Source: Gavia stellata (lineage: Eukaryota > Chordata > Aves > Gaviiformes > Gaviidae). Taken from it: DNA of 64,000 bases. Positions 1 to 12,400 of this stretch are shown one piece after another; the first letter of the stretch is position 1, and every line of letters begins with the position of its first letter. Where the stretch lies: contig NC_082600.1 of the NCBI RefSeq assembly GCF_030936135.1, positions 3,658,001 through 3,722,000 of the forward strand, written 5' to 3'. The notes beneath the pieces are model-generated. The model ran no database searches. It was not told the origin of the DNA and was given only the letters and a program-made list of their open reading frames with translations. The position numbers and the translations under genes are program-made.

Positions 1-417
1 TTCCAGCTCTCCCTTCTCTTCCTGCAGTGTCTGCACTAAAACTCTCATCTTTTCTTCCACCCAGACACCATTTTGAATCAGTTCTTCCCGTTCTTGGCTA
101 AACTTCTCATTTACCTGCTCCAGTCTGGCTCTAATGTCTTCTTCGTGCTCCTGCCTCAATAGTTCTTGTAGATTGGCTTTTTCCTCATTGAAACTCATTT
201 GTAATTTGTTTTTCTCATCATTATATTTACAGTCAAGCTTTTCTTGCTGTTCTCTGAGCACTGCTGCCTCTCCTTGCAGCTCTGCAATTTGATTTTTAAG
301 GCCAGATATTTGCTTTTCCATGACACGCATCTCTTCAGTGTACTTCTTCCTCATATCCTCTTGCTCTTTCTCACAGTGGATTTTTGTCTCATCTAGCTGC
401 TTTTTGTAATGGCTCAC
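1..417 (-). CDS. NIN: NIN coding exon 15, partial (V638-E776, open at the left edge)
   Basis: An acceptor with a strong pyrimidine tract (cctttttgtag) opens a frame of at least 139 codons that runs to base 1 with no stop. Segments such as HYKKQLDE, EKQISGLKNQIAELQG and EEKANLQELL are coiled coil matching the corresponding part of human ninein. The true 3' end of the exon is outside the window. Confidence 0.93.
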   Translation of the reverse strand, partial: MSHYKKQLDETKIHCEKEQEDMRKKYTEEMRVMEKQISGLKNQIAELQGEAAVLREQQEKLDCKYNDEKNKLQMSFNEEKANLQELLRQEHEEDIRARLEQVNEKFSQEREELIQNGVWVEEKMRVLVQTLQEEKGELE

Positions 418-3400
418 CTACAAAAAGGAAAAACAGATTGGATTGGTTAATTTTCTACAGAATGTCCTACAGAGATCTTTTCTCAACATTTCTGTATTAT
501 GTATTTCCATATATTCTACAGAATACTGTGATTTACACGTTAGCATCTTTTATTGATTTCCCCTGCAAAGAATGCTAGAGTGCTCAGCTTAATTTCTCAC
601 TGGGATAAAGATGGTTATTATGTAGAATTCATAAGCAAAAAGAAGAGAAGCCACTAACAACTTTTAAGTCCTAAGTCAGTTTTGCAAATTGCAAATGGAC
701 TCTTTTTTTATTTCACTGATTACTTTTTGAAAACCTTCCCCAAATTCAGAGGCAGATGCCCAACGCTGTGCCAGCTTGCCCTAGCACTGTAGGTAGGCAC
801 TGGAGTGGAGCTGCCCCAGCCTTACAAGCCTATCTCGACCCAAGCCTTCTCCACATAGAGCCAATGGAGGGATTTCTGCATGTGTGGCAAGATTAATCTG
901 CAGATGGACACCCAGAAAATGGGGAGCTGACTACCCGTTTTCAGTAGCACGGATATCATAACAGCAGTTTCCATACTCCCACAGCACAGATCGCGTTTCA
1001 ACGCCACCAGACTGCACGAGCATGGCATTTAGCAATGCAGACTCCTGCCAGCAGCCTTTCTAACCCACAATTATCTCATGCCAGAGGGAATGAAGTGGCT
1101 AATTCAGATGCAGCAAGCTTTCAAGACAGGAAATGCAATACTGCCTCGGAAAGGCTCGCTGCTCTCTCTTTAGCTGGCAGGCGGCGTGGGGATCTACTGC
1201 AGCATTCATTCAGCCCTCTCCAGCGCACAGCAACATGCAGAAGGAGCAGGGAAGGTAGAGCCTTAGATTTGCAGAAAGGTTATAATTTGACCAGGAATAA
1301 AAAGTCCTTCTCCAAGATCATGCCACTTGTATGAAGAGGGTGGAAAAGTTGTGAAGGTTTGTTTTAAGTTGAAACAGCTTACTGTGTCCTCAAGCTCCTG
1401 TTTGAGGTGATGTAGATCCCTGTGATGTTGCTCCTTCATTTGTTCAATAGCCATTTCTGCCTCTATGCTCATATTTAATGGGTTGCAGTCTTCTGAACCA
1501 AGTCCTTTGAAAATAATTATATACATATTCTTGAAGCCCGAAGAGATACATTCTCAACAAAATTATTTCATCAATTTAAATTTGTTTAGGCAGCTACTTG
1601 CAGCTCTCGCATTCCCATCACACACACACAGACAAGAAACTGCAAATGTTAATTTCAGCTTTGACTATAGTACAGCAGCCGTATTCCACTTAACGTTAAA
1701 TAGCAAAACAGAAGTGGTGTTTCAGTCTCTCTGTGAAGGTTTGGGAAAGTTTTAGGTAATTGCCTCTAAGATGTTATCAATAGATACCTACAGCACAGAA
1801 GCTGGTCATATAAGAGATGCGCTTTACCTTGGTCAGGCTCAATACCACTATTGCCATGGCTTTTCATATCAATGTCGAACTCTTCTGACAGTGAATTTTT
1901 CAGCGAAGGCCTGAGCACTTTGCCTTGGGCACGGTACTCCTCCAGCTCCGAGTGCAGCTCATCTATCTGGTCTTGCAGCTCCTAAGAGGAGGGAAAAAGG
2001 AGCCTGAATGAAAGCAACCAAGGCATCTGAGCACCTGTACATCAACACACTCCCATGATGAGACATTCAGGAGGGAGTTACAGTAGGTAAAGACTTGTCA
2101 ATAATCCTGCCATCATGCCACAGTTAGTCATCCTCCTATCAGGAAAACAACACCCTTCTCCAGGTTCCAACCTGTGTGAGTAACAGATGTGTTTCTTACT
2201 AAAAGACCAGAACCTTCTTCAGACTAAGCGCCTGTATATATTCTGCCTCTGAAGTATATCGTGCCCTAGGACCTTCCACTTTATTTATCACTGGAGGTGT
2301 TCAAGGAACATGTAGACGTGGCACTGTGCAACATGGTTTAATGGGCATGGTGGGGTTGGGTAGATGTTGGACTCGATGATCTTACAGGTCTTTTCCAACC
2401 TCAACGATTCTGTGATTTCTTCTTCCTATGACCTTTTTTAAACAGCAGCTTAGGAACATTTTCAAACAATCGAGAAATACCTCCTCAGCCACAATCTACT
2501 TGAAAAATCAAATCAGAAGCAAAAGATCAAATTAGGAGAGAGATATCCTCATTACTGCATTTACCATCTGGTACTTCTGCTCACTTGCCAGAGGAATATC
2601 CCGAGTGTTTGTGCCAAATGCCATGCGCTCAGCTCAATGAACAGCGTTTATTGAGGAAAATGAATCCCTGAATGTGTAAACATACAATTCTGCAGATTTG
2701 AAAGGTTCAGAAAGTGAACCTTGAATACTGATTCATATCTGACAGTACTCAAAAAAATCAATTGCCTATGCAAGCAACTTATTATCAAGAAGTATCAATA
2801 CAGTGTGTATATATATATCAATACAATATTTCTAGAAAATCTTTGCTTTTAAACTGCAACTTCCCAAGAGAGCTATCGTGCTGTTTCGGATTAGACAGCC
2901 TTTTGCCAAGGTGGTCCTTTATTGAACAAAAAGGATCACGCAAAACAGATGAGCCGAGTGCTCGTAACCATAGTAGTCCTCTGAAAGTAGATATGTAACC
3001 AGATACTTCTTTAAGGTGGGCCTGCAAGTATTTCAGCCACAGAAGGTTTGGGGAGGAGAAGACAAGTTTTACATTTTCAGTTTTATTTTAAGAAAATACT
3101 ATTGTTTTGGAAACCAGCAAAACTCAGCTAGATCTTATTTCCGCTGTTAGTTCATGCAACTGAATTCAAATTAGGGCAAAGTTTATGAAATGAATCAAAA
3201 AACGGCTAGTCCATAGTTTGTAGTAAGGGCATTCTCAGTGAACACGGGCAGACGGGTGCCGGGTCTCCAGCCTTGGGCTCCACTTACTCTGCACTGCCGC
3301 TCATACTCGCTTCTCATCTGCGCCAGTCTCTCCTCCTGCAGGAAAAACTCCGCGCTGCTGGGATCCAGGTCACCAAACTGAAAAGGCACGAACGGGATCC

Positions 3401-6400
3401 AGTTACACTTCCAAACAGCTCTGCTAGTCACTGCCTGGATGCCATTCGCAAGCAGTCCTGCAGCCTGCGCCCTCTCCCCTCCGTTTTTTACATTTTATAT
3501 ACAGAAACTCTGCTTCCCTCCTGGTAGCGGACAACGAGCAACCTCCCTAACAAATACTAACTGCTATCTCACCATAGCTCTCATGCTAACTTTGATTGCA
3601 TATGCTAAGCTAGAAAGCTGTGGTCTGCACATCTCAGCTGGATAAATAATCCCAACTTTAAAGAAGTCTGGAAGAGAGATGCTGGCTGAGAATCCCAGTA
3701 TATGAGCCTTTGTCTATAGATGCACACGCGCAGAAATGCAATTGGAGAAGCTGATATTTTGATGAGTTTATTGTAATACAACCATGATCAGCTGTTCCCC
3801 TCGATTTTCACCTAAGTTTAGCAGAGATGCCACATAACACCTAACACCTCATCTATCATCTTCCCGAGAAAGGACCTGCACGTTGGGTCTATCCAAAACT
3901 ATGTGCTGGGGAAAAAAAAATCCCTGCAGATCTGCGGAATGATTGCTTCCCTGTAAGGCTCCCTGCTGTTAATTAGTATAAAACTACAGCTAAGGTGGAG
4001 TATATTTAATGTCCTTAACTGGAAGTCAGTCAGGTGGTCCATGTCAACAATGTAGGCTGTGCCTTGGTCACATCTGGATAGGGACCCCAAGAGCCCCCGG
4101 CTATTAGTTAAATTGGCAGCTCGAGCATAGTAAGTGAAAAGCAATTTAATTCTGGGCACATACTGGGAAGAAGAGGATTTACCTTCTCAGCCAGGACGTT
4201 TTCCAAGTTCCTCTGCAGTTTGCTTGCCAAACTTTCATACTCGGCCAGTTTTTCTCCCGTTTCCAATAGCTCACTTTCCAGGCGGCTGTTTTCCTGGACC
4301 AAACAAAACCCCCAACAGCCTCAGCATTTGGAAAAGGAAAATATTAGCACGTGGTAACTCATTTGAAAAGAGTAATCTCCCAGTCAAGTCAGAGCACGAG
4401 ACTGCTACAAGCTTCAGCCAAAACCAGGAATTGTGCATTTGTACCCACGCACATACAACCCCTCCTGCCACGGCAAAACAGCAACTTTTGATGTTGTTTG
4501 TAAGACAACACCATTACCATTAATTTTTGCTCAGTTTTAAGAAAAAAAAAATTAAATTATATGGTTAGGCAGCTGTCAGATTCAGAAAAAAGTTGTGACC
4601 CAAGTGTTTTCTAAAAAAAAAAATATGTTGGAAAAGGATGTGAATCTGTGGGGTCACGGGTGAATGATACCATTGCATTAGACAGCCAATAGTTTATCCA
4701 AAGGAGTAACAGAAAACTTGCTTTAGATGTTATTATTTTTTTTTAAGCAATATTTTAAGCTTCCTCAAGATGTATAATCTCCTGGCTGGACAGCCAAACA
4801 GCCAGCAAGACAGACAGCCCATCGACAGCCGTACACACCCACACTCCGCACTTGATGGCAGCAGAGATTTGAACTGGAGCCTTATGAACCCAAGGAGTAA
4901 CCTATCAAGGTGACCCAAAACCCAATTCTCACGGATACGCCTCTACCTTGCTGCTGAAATTACTTTCAACTAGCTCAACACGCACTGTAACACATCCTCT
5001 CAACTGCGTTGCAAGCCTTGCTCCCCACTTCTGGGCATCCTTGCCTTCCGGGGGAAAAACACCGGCTGCATTTTAGTCCCCGTTACCTTCAGGGAAAGGG
5101 CCAGGCGGTCCCGGATGTAGCTCTCATCAGTTTTCAGCTTTTCTATCTCCTGCTCCAGTTCCAGCCGCTGTTTATTAGCTTGCTGCAGGATTTGCTCCCG
5201 CTCTCTCCGGAGTTCGTTCTTTAAAGCTGCAATTCGTTCCTTGTACTCCTCGTCCAGCTTCCTACGAAGGCATCGGAGGTAAGAAGAGCCCATAAAAAGA
5301 AGCAGGCAAATACCACTGCGACTGAAGCTTGGTGGTAATCAGCCAGTGCAAAGCCACTACCTCCGTCACCGAGTCCCTGCAAGGCTGCGGCAGTGATCCC
5401 GAAGAAGAGGGGAGGGGTGAACCAGGACACCATACCTGAGGTTGTACTCATTCCGGCGCTCAATCGCGGCATGGTGGTCGTCCACTTCGGAGGCCATCAG
5501 GGATTTCAGTTTTTCAGCTTTTTCCAAGTCTGACCGCAGCTTCTCTTTCTCTCTGGCCACTTGGTCAACCCTCTCCCTAGGGTAAGCACAGCCAGCCTGG
5601 ATTAGATCACCCCTCCGGGCTCCCCCAAAGAAGGTACTTGCAAGAGGCTTGTCAGAGAAGAACAACTCGGAAGGCTCTCCAAGGGTCCTTTATCATCAAC
5701 TGCATTGAGTCACTAGATATGAACTTGCACACATAGCTCTGGACCTGTCTTGACATCCTTATAGGTCCCGATGCCTCAACACGTGAACTCCTCAGCTGTG
5801 GTCTAGCCCCCTGAATTGCAGCTACGGCATTTTGCCAGGCCAATTCCTGCCCCATTTCCTTGTTCTCATCATTTTCTTTCCTTTACCACTTCATCCTCAC
5901 ACTACATCCAATCTGGCTTTGATCGCAAGTTTCTAAGATCTGCTACACTGAGCAGCTTTCCTGATGGGAACTCGACAACAAATCTCTCCTCGGAGTGAAC
6001 GTAAAAAGGTATTTAGACATGTAGATGCAAACAAACAGTGGGAAGCCTCATCTTGTGAGGTTTCACACAAGCGAAGCGGGCAGCTTGCAAGCACAAGTGG
6101 TAAGCCAACAAGTAACAGGACACGGGCAGTCTTCATGACCAGCAAAAGTCATCTGTTGTATCGCGTGGAGGTGGATGCAGAAGCTGATAAATACCTAAAC
6201 TATTCAAAGATACACGGCACAAACAAAACACCACTAATAACGGGAGCTTGTGCAGGTGGATGCAACAGTTGCATGACAGGGATGAACCAATGCAGAACTG
6301 AGGGTGCAATGCTTAGAGCAGGGATCTCCAAAGTGGGGTGGACAAGATGATCCATTGGCAAGCAGGAAGAACTATTTGAGCTTCAGTAATGCATGTATAT

Positions 6401-9400
6401 AATTTAAGTGAATAAATATACATACAGGGAAGTATACATATAGGGAAATGTTTCCCATCTCCTACACTCTCTCACTGGAGAAGCCTGCACGATCAAGCCA
6501 GCGCAAAGTCAAACTGTTGACTTTCAAATGAAAAACGTGAGGGTGCATGGTGGTTTTGTATCTTATGGATCTCACCTCTGTCACATAGCAAAACCTATGT
6601 AATACTACTGCAAGAAATCAGTTAGGATTAAAGGTACTGCTTATCAAATTTCACCAGCCTCTATCTTAAGTTTTGCATTCCTTGGCCATCGATGAGCATT
6701 GCAGACTGCAATGACCATTTCCAGACCGCAGAGCGGGGCTGGAGCAGCCTGCTGCTTTGATTTTGTATTTTTAAACTTTTTACTATATTTTTCTGCGATT
6801 CTTGGGTTTGAGTGTTTTATCCATGCAAAACGAGAGAGTTGAAAGTTTCTGACCAAGCGGACACAGAACCTAACCTTCCAGCAAAACGGCAGCACCACGC
6901 TGATGCCCCTTGGAGCGGTGCTATGAATCACCATTAATCTGCTGCTATTTAAGCTCCTCTTTGGCCAAACGGAGAGGACAACGAGGAAGCGGCAGAGCCG
7001 CTGATCCTGGTGACTTACAGCAAGTGTCTGATCTCCGTTTTGAAGCTCGCCAGGGCTGCCTGATGGACTCCGTTCTTGGTTATTAAAAGCTCGTTTTCTA
7101 GCGCCAGCGTCAGCTCTGTCAAGTTCACCTTCCCATCCAAGCTGAAATCCAAAGCCTGCAAAACACCACAACGTTAGAGCAGCACGCGCTTTCCTGCCCT
7201 GCAGGAGCCTGCGGACGTGTGTACATGAAGTGACAGAATAAAATGAGGAGGCTCAGAAGAGATCTTTGCTTGCTGATTAATCTGTCACAAATGGCTTTGG
7301 GCCAATAAACCAGACATCTCTGCCACCTTCCCACGTTAAAGAGCTGCTGCCAGCTGTGGAGATGGAAAACATCCTGGTTGTGCTGCAAGACCAACAGGAA
7401 ATTAAGCCCTGATTAAAAGTATTAATTCTTTAGGGGACCTAAGTACAAGGGCCTTTTTATGTATTCAAATGCATCAAGAAAGTGGTTGAAAATGTTCATT
7501 TTGAACAAAACCAGCTCTTGCAACAGGGACAACACAGAAGAGGCCTTCTAGGAGATATTTGACAGCAAAGATCCCACCTCTTAGAAAGTTATCATCAGCA
7601 ACTGCTTTTAATTTCCTTCAACCTCACTCTGCAGAAGCACAAAGTGGGGTGCAGTAGGGCTGAAACGCTGGAGAAACCACCCCGGTGACACCGGTAACAA
7701 AGCAAGCTATGAGCTAAGGAAAGCAACAAGCAGAAGAGAAGGCAAAGGCGTACCACGCGAGTCCGGTAAAAGCAGTACCAGGTTATCAAGCTGGTCTGCA
7801 CCAGTCCAGGCTACAAAGTGGGTTTTATTGCCGGAGAGCAATGGCAGAGTTTTGGATCAAGTGTTTACGACAACCTAGATGTTCAAAATCCAGGCAGACA
7901 TTAAATGCCAAGAGAAACCTGCCATCATTGCTGTCAGGAACCCAGCGATGGTCTCCGGACACACATGTGAAATTATCTTCTCCCACGCATAGCTTCTAGC
8001 AAGACGGACGGGGAGGGGGTTTACTTCAGGTATCTGATTTGCAACCCACCTTACCCTTTTACTCTGTATAATAAAACACTAATTACTGGGCTGGGTTTCA
8101 AGTGTGTCTTGCACCTCAGCACAGGCAATAATTCAGGTCATCCCAGTGCGAAAAGGTTTGCAGGTGCAGCTATTCAGTGAGGTAAAGGAATTAAATTGCT
8201 TTCTACAAATATAGGTGACCTCTTCGAGCTAAGCTGGAAGTCACATTACATTTTTATCATTAACTTCTAGCTCTCTGGGATGCACCATCATTTCAATAAA
8301 GGAAATTATTGGAAATTTCCCAGAACAGATAGACTCTCTTTTCTAGCACTGGGAATTTTAAAGGGGAAAAAAAAATAATCCAGCTACAGTCCAGCATCCC
8401 ACACTGGGGGGAAAAAAAAAGCAAATAAAGGGGTGAGGTGGAGCCGCTGGTTACCTTCAGGATCTCCTGGCTGTTCTCTATGCCCTCCTGGTGCCAGCAG
8501 TCGAGGACGCCCTCCACGCAGCCGTAGCCCATCCCGTCGTCCAGGCTGGAGAAGAGGCAGAAGCCGACGGTGCTGGGCATGGCCGAGGGGGTGGTCGTGC
8601 GCCTCCCGCTTTCATCGAAGGACTGCCGGGAGAGGGGAGAGGGTGCGACGGGGCACGGGCACAGCCAGGCATCTGGCCACCCCGCGACAAGAAAGGCTTA
8701 TAAATGTAATTTCGCTAACAGTACTCTGGAGATTAAGGATTAAGGTCTGCTCTTCCTCACTGCCAAGCAAATACCCGGCAGGAGCGCCGCTGCTGACCTC
8801 ACAGCACCGCAGCACAACCGGGCGCTTCCGATTTAAAAGAAATCCTAGGAGCAACAGTTTCAGAGCTGTCCTCAGTGCTCCAGAAGTGTTTTCCGCTATA
8901 ATTTTTGGTTTCAAGTGTCACCTCCCCTCAAAAGCCTGCAGGGAGCATATGCGCAGGTGCTTTTGCTGTAGCCCTCAGCTTCCAGGCAAAGATAGGTAGT
9001 AGATTTCAAACTCTTTCTCCAAAAAAAAAAGCGAGAAGAGACGTGGGACCTGCATGCCCACAGTCTCCAGCCTCCCCTGGGCCACCGCCTCCCCCTGCAT
9101 CCAGTTTATACCATTTACTTACTGCACTTCACAGCTGGCAAGAGCCATCTCCAAGCCACACTGCTTTAAAGGGGAGCCACCTCCTCTTTATTATGAGGGT
9201 GTTTTCTGCTTTATCCCCCCCCACACACCCCAACAAATCCAGAGGAAGCCTGCAGCAGCTTCAGCCCATCACTCTCGCTCGTGGCAGAGGCAGTCGTGCC
9301 CACGGTGCTGCTGTGCTCGCCGGGGCATCCCCGGCTCTGCTCCACTCCCCGGCAGGGCAAAGCAGGGAAGCAATGGCTCTCCACCACCACCTCCAAGGCT

Positions 9401-12400
9401 GCCCCACCACAGGGACAAACGTGGAGGAAGAGGAGGAGACAGGCTAGGTGGAATTTGCCCAGGACTTCTTCCCCTCCTCCTGTTTTTACCCCGGGATCCA
9501 CCTCAGTTTCTCACCTGCATGGAGAGGTGTCGTTTCAGCTGTCTGTACGGAGTAGACGCCGAGGGTGTCAGCGGCTTTCCATTTTTAAACAAGCCGTAGA
9601 AGAAGTCCTCTACGCTCATGGTGCCATCTTGCTCCAGGTTATGGAGCACCTCTTCAAGCACCTGCAAGCGGCAGGGGATAGAAATCACATCTGCTATTGC
9701 CAAAACCACCGCGGTAACTATTTGGCACAGCAGAAAACACCCTATTCCCGAAGCTCTACAAAAAAAAAGCAAAGCAAAAGAGTTACCTGGTACACTGCAT
9801 CAGCCTAACACTGGTACAGCAACCTTCATATAGAAAATTACAGAGCCACATACACTATGGGAATCCTGCCTGTAAAAGCACGTAAGCTCCTGGTCATCTT
9901 GGAGCCTCCACCTTGCGAGGCAGCATGAAAAAAAAACTCATTTCATTCTGCTCTCGAGCCAGGGTGACCTCAGGAATTCAGTGCAAGGTATGAGACAGAT
10001 GCCAAAACCCCAGCAGCTTGTGAAGTGACCAAGGAAAAAAAAACATACTAAGGCACCGCAAGGTTATAATAAATCTGTTTTATGCTTCAGGGCAGTCTGC
10101 TTTCTGTAAAGCGAGACCAACCTTATTAGGACCAGAGATCTTAAGATTAGTCCCTCACTATTTCTTTGTCTACAGTTTGTTTTTCCCATTTTCTGCCTTA
10201 ATATCCTGAAAAAATTTTGTTGCAAATGCTGCAAAGGAACACCTGCTCAGAAACACACTTTATAAAAAGAAATGATTATAAGCCGTGTTATTTTTAAGAT
10301 GCAAACAATCTGGGTTTTTTATAAAACCGAATCCTATATTGACAAGAGACTTTTTTGATAGGGAAATAATGTTCTCGTGGACTCTTCCTGCAGGACAGAA
10401 ACAGCCCACAGGCCTTCACAAAGTCAAAAGCAACCATCTATGAATATTTCAACCCATATTTACCGTCTAGCTAGAAGATTCCTGGGATTAAGGAGACATG
10501 CTTGGAATCTAGGATACGTTTTTAAATTCCAGTTTACTCTGTGATTGCATGAGAAGACACGCACGCTACGGTATCAGAAAGGCTGGCAGCTGCCTTCTAC
10601 CAGAGCAGCCTCCCACGTCTGATGGTTCCACACCAACAAACTCGCTGGAAAGCTGCGAGCTGGAGCAGAAAACCACTTTCCAAGTAGCGACTTGTTAACC
10701 AGCACTCGTGCTTTAGGCTTACGGTCAACCACAGGACAGACTTTTGGGGACCACGCTAAAACCCAGGTGCGCGCGCTGGTGCCAGTGGGTCCGTACATGG
10801 CCACTCACCTCCCCGGCTGCCGTTCGGAGCCCGTACTGCTCACAAATGGAGATGAGCTTTTTCCGGTTCAGGTGGCCGTCCCTGGTGATGCCGAGGTGCT
10901 CGCAGACCTCCTGCAGTTTCTCCTCTATCCAGTCCGGGGTGGGCAGCGATGCTCCGGGGGAGGCGTTCAGGTCATCGGGGTTCCAGAAGCGCAGCTGCCC
11001 TGGAAACGGGGGAAACTGCTCTGGTTTCTGCCCATCCACTGCACACGAGTGACCACCAGAAGACCTGGGGGTTTTGCACGTCCCAGGGGACTCACTGCTG
11101 CCGCGGGCAGACCCCCTCCTCCTTGCTCACCAGACCTCATGGAACCACATTTGCCTTACCTCATCCTGCTCAGAGCACGTTTGTAATTTTGGGGTACAGC
11201 TACCAGCACCAGCATGGCTATCAGACTCTACCAGAAGGAGCAGATCCTTCTCAGCATTCACCTCGCACGTGCCACCACAGGCGAGGGAACCCCACATCCA
11301 GGCACAGGGTGAGCTGCAGCCAGGACCACGACCAGGAAGATCTCCGGGGACGTGGATGAGTCCAATGGCCAACGTGGGCTGGTGGCGAGGGGAAGCACAG
11401 CCCTGCCACCTTGGTTGCTGGCACGGATGGAGAAGGGACCTCTCCTCTTCTGGGCAGTTATGGGATCAAGGGTGAGGACTGAGCAAGTTGCATATCTGTA
11501 TATACCTTGACCAGGTCGAGAACTTCAGCAGTGGAGCTTCCCAGATAGACCTGCCTAAACTCCCATCCCCTTTGACCATAAACTGTAGTGTATGTTTTGA
11601 TCTAAGTACTTCCAAACACCCCTTCAGGGGCAGGAAAAAAACCCCAAACAATAGCCTTCAGCTGAACACATTTCCTCTACCTCCAGCAAACACCTGGAGT
11701 GTGGTCCCACCCAGCTGGAAACTCTCTCAGAGCTACTAGACACAAAACAGTCAGAGTCTGCTCAGCTGCAAGGCCACCTCCTTGCATCCGCGACCTCAAC
11801 CTGGGGCTGGAAAAGCAGCTTTTGGAGCAAAAATTTGGTCTCGGTGGACAGGGTAGGGGATAGAGAGCAGCTGAGATACGGCAGAGGCGTTGAAGCAACT
11901 AAAAGCTGCACGGCTTAGTTATAAACACATCTTAGCGTGCCGCGGGTTGTGCTGAGGGTTAGTGCCAAAGCCCACCAGCCCGGTGACAGGAGAAGCGCTC
12001 AGAGGAGCTCACTGCGACACTGGTGGCTCATGTCAGGGGGTCCCCCTCGAGCATCCCTGTCTGAACCAGGGGGAGAAAAATCTTTGGCCACATCCCAAAG
12101 CGGAGCAGGACGCATCCCACTGCTGTCCCTGCTCAGTCCCCAAGCCCCGCAAGCTGTGTCCATGCAGGACAAGGAGCAGGGTGGGATGAGGAGCGTCTCC
12201 ACACCACGGGGGTCACCCCACTCTCCCTTACAGACCAATTAGGAAACATTTAATGACTGGTCCGTGCTGAGATCTAGTGCCTGCCGTGCTCCACGACAGC
12301 CAGCAGCCCCCAGGGCAGGAGTGGGGACCAGGACCAGCCCCGGGCTGGTCTGGGGGTGCTGCAGCCAGGGAGACCTGGAGCACCTGCAGCAGAGCAGCCT

